Shown here: piece by piece, positions 1 to 5,603 of the stretch
Layout: every line of letters starts with the position of its first letter
Numbering within the stretch: position 1 is the stretch's first letter
Assembly (NCBI GenBank): GCA_016779285.1
Contig: JADHNV010000060.1
Span: 1 to 5,718, forward strand
Length of the DNA stretch: 5,718 bases
Direction: 5' to 3'
From: SAR86 cluster bacterium
Lineage (GTDB): Bacteria > Pseudomonadota > Gammaproteobacteria > Magnimaribacterales > D2472
Position numbers and translations under genes: made by a program
The notes under the pieces: generated by a model
Database searches by the model: none
The model's input: the letters and a program-made list of their open reading frames with translations, nothing else
Told to the model about the DNA's origin: nothing

Positions 1-518
1 GCTTTGTTGTAATTCAGCAACCATGGGAGTTTAATGAAGAAACAATTGTGAATATTAAATTCGCTAATGGAGAATTTGATATGCAGGGTAGTATTTTAAA
101 TGGCTCTCAGTCTTTTGAGCAAAACAGTCAAAAATCTGCAATGATTCCCAGAGATGTAAGTCTTCAAGATAAATCTCAGTTTAGTGTTAGACGATTAGAA
201 TCCAATTCAACTTTAGAAAGTTTCGAGACAATATACTTAAATGCTTGGCAAAGGCAGGTTGAGACGGCAGGGTATTATGAAATATCCCGTTCTGATATTG
301 TCCAGGGAAATTTCAGAGTTCAAATTAAGTCTACTATTGATTCTCAGGGTAATTTAATAGGGGCGGATATTTTGCAATCTTCTGGAAATTCGATCCTGGA
401 TTCGATGGCATTAAAAATTTTATATCAATCAGCCCCATTTCAACCTTTTCCCAAAAACATGGCAGAAAGCTACCAACAGCTTGAAATTATTCGAGACTGG
501 AATTTTTCAAATTCTTAG
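1..518 (+). CDS. TonB-family protein, C-terminal part (5' truncated by window edge)
   Basis: The reading frame is open from base 3 to the TAG at 516-518, so the gene begins before the window. A GTG at 48 is in frame but is not needed as a start. The last ~95 residues look like a TonB C-terminal domain: a YLNAWQRQVE helix, a strand containing FRVQIKSTID, a QSSGNSILDSMAL segment, APFQPFP, and a closing EIIRDWNF strand. These match the gammaproteobacterial pattern (YLxxWxxKVE, SSGxxxLDxxAL, APFxPFP, ITRTWxF). TonB proteins span the periplasm and carry proton-motive-force energy from ExbB/ExbD to outer-membrane receptors. The N-terminal membrane anchor and proline-rich linker would lie upstream and cannot be seen. 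The preceding segment is Ser/Gln/Asn-rich and looks like linker. In several gammaproteobacteria a tonB-like gene sits between gshB and yqgE-ruvX (recalled). Here it abuts ruvX directly. Family assignment is good; the exact receptor partner is unknown. Confidence 0.85.
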   Translation, partial: FVVIQQPWEFNEETIVNIKFANGEFDMQGSILNGSQSFEQNSQKSAMIPRDVSLQDKSQFSVRRLESNSTLESFETIYLNAWQRQVETAGYYEISRSDIVQGNFRVQIKSTIDSQGNLIGADILQSSGNSILDSMALKILYQSAPFQPFPKNMAESYQQLEIIRDWNFSNS

Positions 519-520
519 CA

Positions 521-928
521 ATGCAAATTTTAGCTTTTGATTTCGGCACTCAGTATATTGGGGTAGCTGTTGGACAAACCATTACTGGAACATCCTCGCC
601 TTTAACAATTATTAATGTTGCTCAAGAAGGTGAAGAGATTTGGAATACTATCAAAGATCTTATTCATGAATGGAAGCCTGATCAGTTGTTGGTTGGCAAT
701 CCTTTAAACATGGATGGAACTCCAAGTGATATGATGAAGAAAGTTGACCCATTTTTTCAAAAACTTCAAATAATTAGCAATGTTCCATGCGAATTAGTTG
801 ATGAGAGATTAACTTCGTTTGAAGCAAAGCAGTTGGCGCAGGTGAATGCAAATGACGGGCGAATCGATGATCTAGCTGCCAAAATATTTTTAGATAACTG
901 GATAGAGCACCATGTCAATTCCAACTAG
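521..928 (+). CDS. ruvX: Holliday junction resolvase-like protein / pre-16S rRNA nuclease YqgF (RuvX)
   Basis: This 135-residue protein has the size and full motif set of the YqgF/RuvX RNase H-like family. It opens with the beta-strand DFG motif (D7-F8-G9) followed by YIGVAVG and the ITGTSSPL segment. VGNPLNMDGT lies at ~58-67, DERLTSFEA at 94-102, and a C-terminal DDLAAKIFLD around D116/D117. D7, the E95 region and D116 are the expected metal-binding acidic residues. In E. coli YqgF takes part in maturation of the 16S rRNA 5' end; the older label is putative Holliday junction resolvase. Two small departures from the usual pattern are seen: QY in place of the common K-R/K-S after DFGT, and Asn in VGNPLN where Leu is usual. 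The ATG lies 2 bp after the tonB-like stop with no clear Shine-Dalgarno sequence, suggesting translational coupling. The 3' end overlaps dnaG by 17 bp. Confidence 0.95.
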   Translation: MQILAFDFGTQYIGVAVGQTITGTSSPLTIINVAQEGEEIWNTIKDLIHEWKPDQLLVGNPLNMDGTPSDMMKKVDPFFQKLQIISNVPCELVDERLTSFEAKQLAQVNANDGRIDDLAAKIFLDNWIEHHVNSN

Positions 929-2669
929 TTTCATTGATCAGTTATTGGATCAAACAGACATTGTTGATGTTATAGGTAGGCGCATTCCTTTAAATAAAAA
1001 AGGATCAAATTTTTGGTGCCAGTGCCCCTTTCATGATGACTCAAACCCATCCATGGCTGTTAACCAAGACAAGCAGTTTTTTTATTGTTTTGTATGTCAG
1101 GAATCTGGTAATGCAATTCATTTCTTGAGGCAGTATGAAAATCTAGAATTTGTTGATGCCATTGAAACTCTTGCAAGTTCTGCAGGCATGACTGTGCCAT
1201 ATGAAAATAATAGGTTAGATAAATCTAAACCCAGTGGTTTGGTTGAGAAAGCGGTTAGGTTTTATCAAGCCAATTTAAATGAGACGATTGCTCCAAAAGC
1301 AATCCAGTATCTCAAGGAAAGAAAAATTACTGGTCCTACAGCCAAGAAATTTAATATTGGATATGCACAAGATAAATGGGATGGACTTTTCAACCATTTA
1401 GAAGCTGAAGCATCAGCTAAAGAATTAAATGAGTCAGGACTTTTTAGCAAGAAGGACAATCGATTTTATGATCGATTTAGAGGCAGAGTTATTTTTCCAA
1501 TTAGAAATATAAAAGGTGATTTCATTGCGATGGGAGGAAGAATCATAGATGAAGGGGAGCCAAAGTATTTGAATTCCCCTGAAACCTCTTTTTTTAATAA
1601 ATCAAATGAGTTATTTGGTCTTTATGAAGTTAAAGAATCAGAGAGAAATATCGCCTCCTTGATTGTTGTAGAGGGATATATGGATGTCATTGGCCTTTAT
1701 GAGCATGGTATTAAGAATGCTGTAGCAACCCTTGGAACAGCAGTCACTCCAAATCATGTTTCTAAAATCATGCGTTATACAAATAAGATATTTTTTGCGT
1801 TCGATGGAGATTTGGCTGGAGGCAAAGCGGCCTGGAAAGCAGTTGAAAATACTTTCCCTATCATAAGAGAAGATATCAATATTTATTTTGTATTTTTTGA
1901 TCCAGGGCATGATCCAGATTCATACATCAATGAGCATGGATTAGAGGGATTCCAGAAACTCTTAGATGAATCCATTTCCCTCTCATCGTATTTTTTATCT
2001 AAGGTAAAAGAATATAATTTAGAAACATTAGAGGGAAGAGCCCAAGCGGCCGCCTTCGCCATTCCGGTTGTAAATAAAATAAATAACTCTGTTATTAAGG
2101 AAATTTATGCTAGCGAGGTTTCAAAATTATGTGGCATGGATGTTAAAACCATGGATGTTCCTATAAGTGCATCTATTCGGCAAGACTTAAATCATAGTGT
2201 TAAATCAAACTCAAACATGCCAGTAAGAGTGAAAGCGGTGATAAATATTTTTAGTGCATTATTGGCCTTTCCAGCCATTGCAAAAGACCCCATTTTTGAC
2301 CAATTAAAAAATAATCCCAAATTAGAATTTTTATTTATTATTTTAGATTTATACAAACAGACGCCTGATATCAAACCCTCAAGGGTAATTGAGAGCCTTG
2401 AATCAGATCAAATCAAGGGATATTTCTCAGAAGCTGTGGTTGCCGGTCTTGAATTATCAGAAAAAAATGCAATCAAGCTAGTTGTTGATTGCGTGGATAT
2501 TTTGCTAAAAAATCAAAAAGATAGGGAGCAAATACTCAAAGACAAGTATAATGTCAGATCGATTTCGCCAGCAGAAAGAAGAGATTTACAGCAAATCATC
2601 TTAAAAAAGCAAGAAATTACTGATGATGATCGAAATTGGTTAGAAAAATTAAGTTCAAAACAAGATTGA
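912..2669 (+). CDS. dnaG: DNA primase DnaG
   Basis: This is a complete 585-residue primase, close to the 581 residues of E. coli DnaG. It makes RNA primers at the replication fork together with the DnaB helicase. The N-terminal CHC2 zinc finger has ligands C38, H41, C59 and C62. The RNA polymerase core follows, with RGRVIFPIRN and GGRIIDEGEPKYLNSPET. The TOPRIM fold carries the catalytic acids: E254 in VVEGYMDV, D298 and D300 in FAFDGDLAGG, and D334/D336 in GHDPDSYI. All are offset 11 from the E. coli residues E265, D309, D311, D345 and D347. The C-terminal third is divergent, as is usual, but ends with a helicase-binding-like segment (AERRDLQQIILKKQE, matching E. coli EERLELWTLNQELAKK) plus a ~15-residue charged tail. 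The ATG at 912 gives the family-typical start (PTSFIDQLLDQTDIVDVI) and lies inside ruvX. rpsU, the usual upstream partner, is absent. Confidence 0.98.
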   Translation: MSIPTSFIDQLLDQTDIVDVIGRRIPLNKKGSNFWCQCPFHDDSNPSMAVNQDKQFFYCFVCQESGNAIHFLRQYENLEFVDAIETLASSAGMTVPYENNRLDKSKPSGLVEKAVRFYQANLNETIAPKAIQYLKERKITGPTAKKFNIGYAQDKWDGLFNHLEAEASAKELNESGLFSKKDNRFYDRFRGRVIFPIRNIKGDFIAMGGRIIDEGEPKYLNSPETSFFNKSNELFGLYEVKESERNIASLIVVEGYMDVIGLYEHGIKNAVATLGTAVTPNHVSKIMRYTNKIFFAFDGDLAGGKAAWKAVENTFPIIREDINIYFVFFDPGHDPDSYINEHGLEGFQKLLDESISLSSYFLSKVKEYNLETLEGRAQAAAFAIPVVNKINNSVIKEIYASEVSKLCGMDVKTMDVPISASIRQDLNHSVKSNSNMPVRVKAVINIFSALLAFPAIAKDPIFDQLKNNPKLEFLFIILDLYKQTPDIKPSRVIESLESDQIKGYFSEAVVAGLELSEKNAIKLVVDCVDILLKNQKDREQILKDKYNVRSISPAERRDLQQIILKKQEITDDDRNWLEKLSSKQD

Positions 2670-2680
2670 AAAAATCAAGT

Positions 2681-2710
2681 TTGACATCACATAAACCTAA
2701 TGATTTTAGA
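2681..2710 (+). promoter_or_regulatory. possible promoter in front of rpoD
   Basis: A perfect -35 hexamer, TTGACA, lies at 2681-2686, only 12 bp after the dnaG stop codon. The best matching -10 is weak (TTTAGA, 2705-2710, 18-bp spacer, three of six matches). An internal promoter for rpoD inside the dnaG-rpoD unit is known in E. coli, though there it lies within dnaG. The poor -10 keeps this tentative. Confidence 0.25.
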
Positions 2711-2716
2711 AAGAGG
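2711..2716 (+). promoter_or_regulatory. ribosome binding site deciding the rpoD GTG start
   Basis: AAGAGG lies 6 bp before the GTG at 2723. A TGA stop codon (2720-2722) in the same frame directly precedes that GTG, so no earlier start is possible. The next in-frame Met comes only after the conserved sigma region 1.1. Together these fix GTG 2723 as the start. Confidence 0.7.
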
Positions 2717-2722
2717 CATTGA

Positions 2723-4528
2723 GTGGATAAGTTAAAAAAACAAGGTTCAAGAATTGCAGAGTTAATTGAGAAAGGCCGAGAGCAAGGCTATTTAACTTAT
2801 GCAGACGTAAACGATCATCTTCCCGAAGACATCTCCGATCCCGATCAAGTCGATGAAATTATTGGGATGATCAATGACCTTGGTCTTCAGGTCCATGAAA
2901 CTGCTCCAGATGCAGATACATTAATGCTATCCGAATCATCCGACGATCAAGACGATATTGCTCTTGAGCAAGCTGCTGAGGCTTTGGCTGCCGTTGAGAA
3001 TGAAACAGGAAGAACCACAGATCCTGTCAGAATGTACATGCGTGAAATGGGAACCGTTGATCTTTTGACCAGAGAAGGCGAAATTGAAATTGCTAAACGT
3101 ATAGAAGAGGGTATGCGTGATCTTCTGGATGCCAGTGTTTATTACCCAGGAATTGTCGAGTATGTCATTGATTTTTATGAGCAAGTTAAGAATGAAGATA
3201 AGAAATTAAGCGAGTTATTAACAGGCTTTCTTGAAGAGATGGAGGAGGTGCCTTCAGCAGGACCGGGAAGTGAAAAAGCCAAACAACTAGAAGAGAGCGA
3301 CGAAGAAGTTGATACTGGTCCTGATTTGGCTGAAGTTCAAAGGCGAATGACGAATTTAAAACGTCAATTTAATAAAACAAATAAAGCTCTTGAATCTAAA
3401 GGCAGGCATTCTAAAGAGGCTAAGGCAGAATTTGCAAAACTAGGTTTAATTTTTCAGTTTCTTAAATTTTCGCCAAAAATGTTTGAAGATTTAGCTTTCT
3501 TTGCTCGTAGCGATTTATCTGAAATTCGTTTACATGAAAAAAGAATTCAATTTTTATTTGTAAAGTCAGCACGAGTGCCCCGAAAAGATTTCATTGCGAT
3601 GTATCAAGATAACATCACCAAAGTTAAATGGATTGACTCTTTAATGAGCGGTAAAAAATACTCTAAAAAATCTTTGGAGCATATCAAGCCAGATGTAGTC
3701 ATTGCTCAAAAAGCAATTAAAGCTGTTGAGGAAAGAGTTGGTTTAAGCATTAAAGATATCAAAGAGATTAACCGTGCTATGTCTATGGGCGAAACCAAGA
3801 TGAGGCGAGCGAAGAAGGACATGGTTGAAGCCAATCTTCGGCTTGTAATCTCAATTGCAAAAAAATATACAAACAGAGGTTTGCAGTTCTTAGATTTAAT
3901 CCAAGAAGGTAACATCGGCCTCATGAAAGCAGTTGATAAGTTTGAATATCGAAGAGGCTATAAATTTTCTACTTACGCAACTTGGTGGATTAGACAGGCA
4001 ATTACTAGATCTATTGCTGATCAGGCAAGAACTATCAGAATTCCTGTTCATATGATTGAAACTATCAATAAATTAAACCGAGTATCTCGCCAGATGATGC
4101 AAGATATGGGAAGAGAGCCTACTCCAGAAGAATTAAGCAAAGAATTGGATATGCCCGAAGATAAGGTTAGAAAAGTTCTTAAAATTGCCAAAGAACCTAT
4201 CTCAATGGAAACACCGATTGGAGATGATGAAGATTCAAATTTAGGTGATTTTATCGAAGATACAGTCATACAATCTCCGCTGCAGAATGCTACCGAAGGC
4301 AGTCTTCACTTTGCAACGGATGACGTTCTATCATCCTTGACGGCAAGAGAAGCTAAAGTTTTGAGGATGAGATTTGGTATTGGCATGAATACAGACCACA
4401 CTTTAGAGGAAGTTGGAAAGCAGTTTGATGTTACCAGGGAAAGAATTCGTCAAATAGAAGCCAAAGCCTTAAGAAAGCTAAGACACCCTAGTCGTTCCAG
4501 TCACTTAAAGAATTTCTTAGACGAGTAG
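2723..4528 (+). CDS. rpoD: RNA polymerase primary sigma factor RpoD (sigma-70)
   Basis: This is a complete 601-residue housekeeping sigma factor (E. coli has 613). Region 1.1 spans roughly residues 1-80 ([16 protein letters not shown]). Region 1.2 is at ~97-130 ([20 protein letters not shown]). A long nonconserved region with an acidic stretch (EESDEEVD) lies at ~131-360. Region 2 is at ~367-435 and includes the -10-melting residues Y413, F415, T417, Y418, W421 and W422, plus Q425 and T428 of region 2.4. Region 3 is at ~445-520 and includes the finger segment [14 protein letters not shown]. Region 4 is at ~530-601, with R572, E573 and R576 in the -35 recognition helix. Every one of these is offset 12 from E. 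coli, so standard TTGACA/TATAAT recognition is expected. The start is GTG with a good ribosome binding site. The gene ends 6 bp from the convergent yrbL-like gene. Confidence 0.98.
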   Translation: MDKLKKQGSRIAELIEKGREQGYLTYADVNDHLPEDISDPDQVDEIIGMINDLGLQVHETAPDADTLMLSESSDDQDDIALEQAAEALAAVENETGRTTDPVRMYMREMGTVDLLTREGEIEIAKRIEEGMRDLLDASVYYPGIVEYVIDFYEQVKNEDKKLSELLTGFLEEMEEVPSAGPGSEKAKQLEESDEEVDTGPDLAEVQRRMTNLKRQFNKTNKALESKGRHSKEAKAEFAKLGLIFQFLKFSPKMFEDLAFFARSDLSEIRLHEKRIQFLFVKSARVPRKDFIAMYQDNITKVKWIDSLMSGKKYSKKSLEHIKPDVVIAQKAIKAVEERVGLSIKDIKEINRAMSMGETKMRRAKKDMVEANLRLVISIAKKYTNRGLQFLDLIQEGNIGLMKAVDKFEYRRGYKFSTYATWWIRQAITRSIADQARTIRIPVHMIETINKLNRVSRQMMQDMGREPTPEELSKELDMPEDKVRKVLKIAKEPISMETPIGDDEDSNLGDFIEDTVIQSPLQNATEGSLHFATDDVLSSLTAREAKVLRMRFGIGMNTDHTLEEVGKQFDVTRERIRQIEAKALRKLRHPSRSSHLKNFLDE

Positions 4529-4534
4529 GAAGTT

Positions 4535-5173
4535 TTATTTCCAATCTCCAATGCGGCCACCTAGGTCCCAATGGATCCTGCTCCACATCAACTTGATGCG
4601 TCTTTCTACGTAAATTCTTGCAAAAAATCTACTGTATTTTGGCAGCGGTATAAATGATTTGCAGCCCAGCCCATCGATGATCACAAGGATTAGAGAGCCA
4701 TTTTCTTTTTTAATTACAACATTGTGAGGAATGATATTTTTTGTCAAAACAAGATGAGTTCTCAACCAAGTCTCAAAAGTCTTTAATGCTTCTTGAATCT
4801 CTGGGGTCAAGCCTTCTCTAAAAAGATAAGTTTCTAAGGTTTCGGCAATTTCACCATCATTCAAAATAAGCTCAGTTTCAGAAGCGGGTCCTAGATTTGT
4901 TTCAACCATCCCATACCACTTTGCCAGATGATTCCAAACAGAAGAATTGATAGGCGAGGAAATAGCTCTTTGATTGTATGCATCCCTTTCGCGCAAATTA
5001 TCATCGAGGCCAGCATTTTTTCCTAGGCGCTTATACCAGGCTGAATTTTCTTTAAGCTTATCTAAAAGATTTTCATGAAGAACTTTCAAGCATCGCTTTG
5101 GATTAATTGGGCTGACATAACATCTCCTGTTTCCACCTTTTGCAAAAGAGCTTACTCCATCTAAGTTAATCAT
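4535..5173 (-). CDS. yrbL: YrbL family protein (PhoP-regulatory-network protein, kinase-like fold)
   Basis: This 212-residue protein resembles E. coli YrbL (~210 aa). The N terminus, with GGNRRCYVSPINPKRCLKVL, aligns with the YrbL segment GTGRHRKCYAHP...RCIKIV, which supports the ATG at 5173. The middle has WYGMVETNLGPASETELI (YrbL: YHGTVETDCG). The C-terminal half has NIIPHNVVI, then VIIDGLGCKSFIPLPK and a basic ERRIKLMWSRI helix (YrbL: LKPQNILC, VCDNIGESTLIPLATWSK, ERLWKRF). K30, N151 and D167 sit where the ATP-site lysine, the catalytic-loop Asn and the DFG Asp of kinases would be. The HRD aspartate position (residue 146) is Asn, so it may be a pseudokinase. YrbL's biochemical role is not established; in enterobacteria it is controlled by PhoP/PhoQ. 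No signal peptide or membrane segment is visible, so it is probably cytoplasmic. I see no PhoP box. It converges on rpoD. Confidence 0.85.
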   Translation of the reverse strand: MINLDGVSSFAKGGNRRCYVSPINPKRCLKVLHENLLDKLKENSAWYKRLGKNAGLDDNLRERDAYNQRAISSPINSSVWNHLAKWYGMVETNLGPASETELILNDGEIAETLETYLFREGLTPEIQEALKTFETWLRTHLVLTKNIIPHNVVIKKENGSLILVIIDGLGCKSFIPLPKYSRFFARIYVERRIKLMWSRIHWDLGGRIGDWK

Positions 5174-5179
5174 TTAAGA

Positions 5180-5195
5180 ATAATAACCTATGATA
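5180..5195 (-). promoter_or_regulatory. -10-like elements upstream of yrbL-like gene
   Basis: Read on the minus strand, TATCAT (plus 5190-5195) and TATTAT (plus 5180-5185) each differ from TATAAT at one position. TATTAT ends only 6 bp before the ATG at 5173, which would put the transcription start at or next to the start codon. No convincing -35 is seen for either, and no Shine-Dalgarno sequence lies before the ATG (the bases there read TATTATTCTTAA). Confidence 0.35.
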
Positions 5196-5217
5196 AATTT
5201 TGAAACATTACTAATGC

Positions 5218-5245
5218 TTCCCTAAGCGATTAATTCTTATATAAT
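5218..5245 (+). promoter_or_regulatory. promoter of the CAT-anticodon tRNA
   Basis: A perfect -10 hexamer TATAAT lies at 5240-5245. A weak -35 (TTCCCT, 5218-5223) lies at a 16-bp spacer. The following bases GACTCGC form a relatively GC-rich discriminator, as in stable-RNA promoters under growth control. The predicted start (~5252) gives a ~20-nt leader before the tRNA-like sequence at 5273. Confidence 0.5.
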
Positions 5246-5272
5246 GACTCGCTCTAAAACATCTATGTTTTT

Positions 5273-5311
5273 GGGCCTGTAGCTCAGTTGGTTAGAGCAG
5301 TGGACTCATAA
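5273..5311 (+). tRNA. 5' half of a tRNA with anticodon CAT (Met or Ile2), 3' half missing
   Basis: The sequence is a textbook tRNA 5' half. It has the acceptor strand GGGCCTG (5273-5279), T8-A9, a D-arm with perfect GCTC/GAGC stem and AGTTGGTTA loop (5282-5298), the anticodon-stem strand GTGGA (5300-5304) and the loop CTCATAA with anticodon CAT at 5307-5309. After 5311 the expected strand TCCAY is not there; the bases read GTCCTTGCTA instead. No T-arm (GGTTC-type) and no acceptor partner (such as CAGGCCC) occurs anywhere in the remaining ~400 bases. As it stands it cannot fold into a tRNA. Its promoter looks intact, so the break may be recent. The CAT anticodon fits elongator tRNA-Met or the lysidine-modified tRNA-Ile2; without the 3' half I cannot say which. 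Possible explanations are disruption by an integrated element, a deletion, or a misassembly. Confidence 0.75.
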
Positions 5312-5350
5312 GTCCTTGCTACAACGCTAAACCACCATTCCTACAATGTT

Positions 5351-5365
5351 TATAGCCATGCTATA
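5351..5365 (+). repeat. small inverted repeat (hairpin)
   Basis: TATAGC (5351-5356) and GCTATA (5360-5365) are perfect complements around a 3-base CAT loop. There is no T-run directly after, so it is not a convincing terminator. Confidence 0.5.
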
Positions 5366-5370
5366 TTTCG

Positions 5371-5395
5371 GTGTGTCAAGTTTTTTGCTACACAC
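5371..5395 (+). repeat. inverted repeat GTGTGT/ACACAC with T-rich loop
   Basis: GTGTGT (5371-5376) pairs with ACACAC (5390-5395) around a 13-base loop containing six T residues. The T-run is in the loop, not after the stem, so it is unlikely to be an intrinsic terminator. It overlaps the third TTGCTACA repeat. Confidence 0.45.
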
Positions 5396-5407
5396 TCAGT
5401 TCATAAA

Positions 5408-5506
5408 ATGCTGATTGTGTCCACCGGAGCAGGAGTACCAGCCGAGTGGGGGGTGAGTATATATCTAGTAATCAAATATTTTGAGAGGTTTTTAGACATT
5501 CACTAG
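5408..5506 (+). pseudogene. possible SIR2-like (sirtuin) N-terminal fragment
   Basis: A 32-codon frame from ATG 5408 to TAG 5504-5506 contains STGAGVPAEWGVS, preceded by K-M-L-I-V. Sirtuins, the NAD-dependent protein deacylases, carry an NAD-binding motif of the form K-h-h-h-h-F-TGAG-[IV]-SAESG-[IV]-xxFR near their N terminus, where h is a hydrophobic residue. Spacing matches exactly from the Lys through GV. The three key mismatches (S for F, P for S, W for S) are each one base change away (TCC/TTC, CCA/TCA, TGG/TCG). The expected FRDxxGLW does not follow in any frame, and no zinc or catalytic region exists. If real, it is a tiny decayed remnant and not a working gene. The match is short and could be chance, and the same bases can form an RNA hairpin. 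Confidence 0.25.
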
Positions 5507-5527
5507 ATTTAAACAATATATAAAAAA

Positions 5528-5539
5528 TGTTTATAAACA
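5528..5539. promoter_or_regulatory. 12-bp perfect palindrome, candidate operator
   Basis: TGTTTATAAACA is a perfect inverted repeat 34 bp upstream of the likely -10 of the last gene. A direct repeat TAAACAAT (5510-5517 and 5534-5541) overlaps it. The sequence is very AT-rich here, so a chance palindrome is quite possible. Confidence 0.25.
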
Positions 5540-5548
5540 ATTTATTTT

Positions 5549-5578
5549 TTACCCAAACCGTTGTGTCATTGTTATAAG
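5549..5578 (+). promoter_or_regulatory. likely promoter of the last gene
   Basis: TATAAG at 5573-5578 matches the -10 consensus at five of six positions. A weak -35 (TTACCC, 5549-5554) sits at an 18-bp spacer. The predicted start (~5585) would give a leader of about 19 nt that still includes the GAGGA ribosome binding site. Confidence 0.35.
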
Positions 5579-5591
5579 ATATATATTTAAT

Positions 5592-5596
5592 GAGGA
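5592..5596 (+). promoter_or_regulatory. ribosome binding site of the last gene
   Basis: GAGGA lies 7 bp before the ATG at 5604 and is the clearest Shine-Dalgarno sequence in this part of the window. It supports a real gene start close to the window edge. Confidence 0.6.
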
Positions 5597-5603
5597 AAAA
5601 TAT

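Larger units (their letters stand above)
5316..5395 (+). repeat. three short direct repeats, TTgCTACA type
   Basis: The copies are TTGCTACAACG (5316-5326), TTCCTACAATG (5338-5348) and TTGCTACACAC (5385-5395). The first two match at 9 of 11 positions; the first and third share eight identical bases, TTGCTACA. The first and third are also both preceded by AAGT (5310-5313 and 5378-5381). On the minus strand they read TGTAGCAA, TGTAGGAA and TGTAGCAA. Clusters of short direct repeats beside a tRNA resemble arm-type binding sites of tyrosine recombinases at island ends, but no integrase gene is visible here. Confidence 0.4.
5312..5603. other. noncoding region after the broken tRNA
   Basis: This ~290-bp stretch has no convincing complete gene. 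It holds three TTgCTACA-type repeats (5316-5395), two short hairpins (5351-5365 and 5371-5395), and a GC-richer patch (5421-5455) that can fold and also translates into a SIR2-like motif. After that comes a strongly AT-rich section with a 7-bp inverted repeat (ATCTAGT 5463-5469, ACTAGAT 5502-5508), a 12-bp palindrome, and a likely promoter for the last gene. The base composition changes within the region, as if pieces of different origin had been joined. Confidence 0.5.

Noticed and set aside
1265..2374. Minus-strand open frames of 60-90 codons inside dnaG
   Set aside because: They are shadows of the conserved dnaG frame, with no ribosome binding sites or recognisable domains.
2936..4269. Minus-strand open frames of 72-82 codons inside rpoD
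   Set aside because: They lie opposite strongly conserved sigma-70 regions and have no domain content of their own.
5349..5379. Antisense promoter on the minus strand (TTGACA at 5379-5374, TATAAA at 5354-5349) reading toward the tRNA
   Set aside because: The spacer would be 19 bp, which is too long, and no gene or known RNA follows on that strand.
5387..5425. A second tRNA-like segment (CTCAGTT followed by CATAAAA)
   Set aside because: The similarity to a D-arm and anticodon loop is limited to a few bases and the stems do not form at tRNA spacing.
5307..5480. Group I intron in the anticodon loop of the CAT tRNA, as in the Azoarcus tRNA-Ile intron
   Set aside because: The position and the first bases (AAGTCCTTGC) are reminiscent, but no P7-type GACTA/TAGTC pair, no guide sequence pairing with CAT, and no 3' exon were found in the window.
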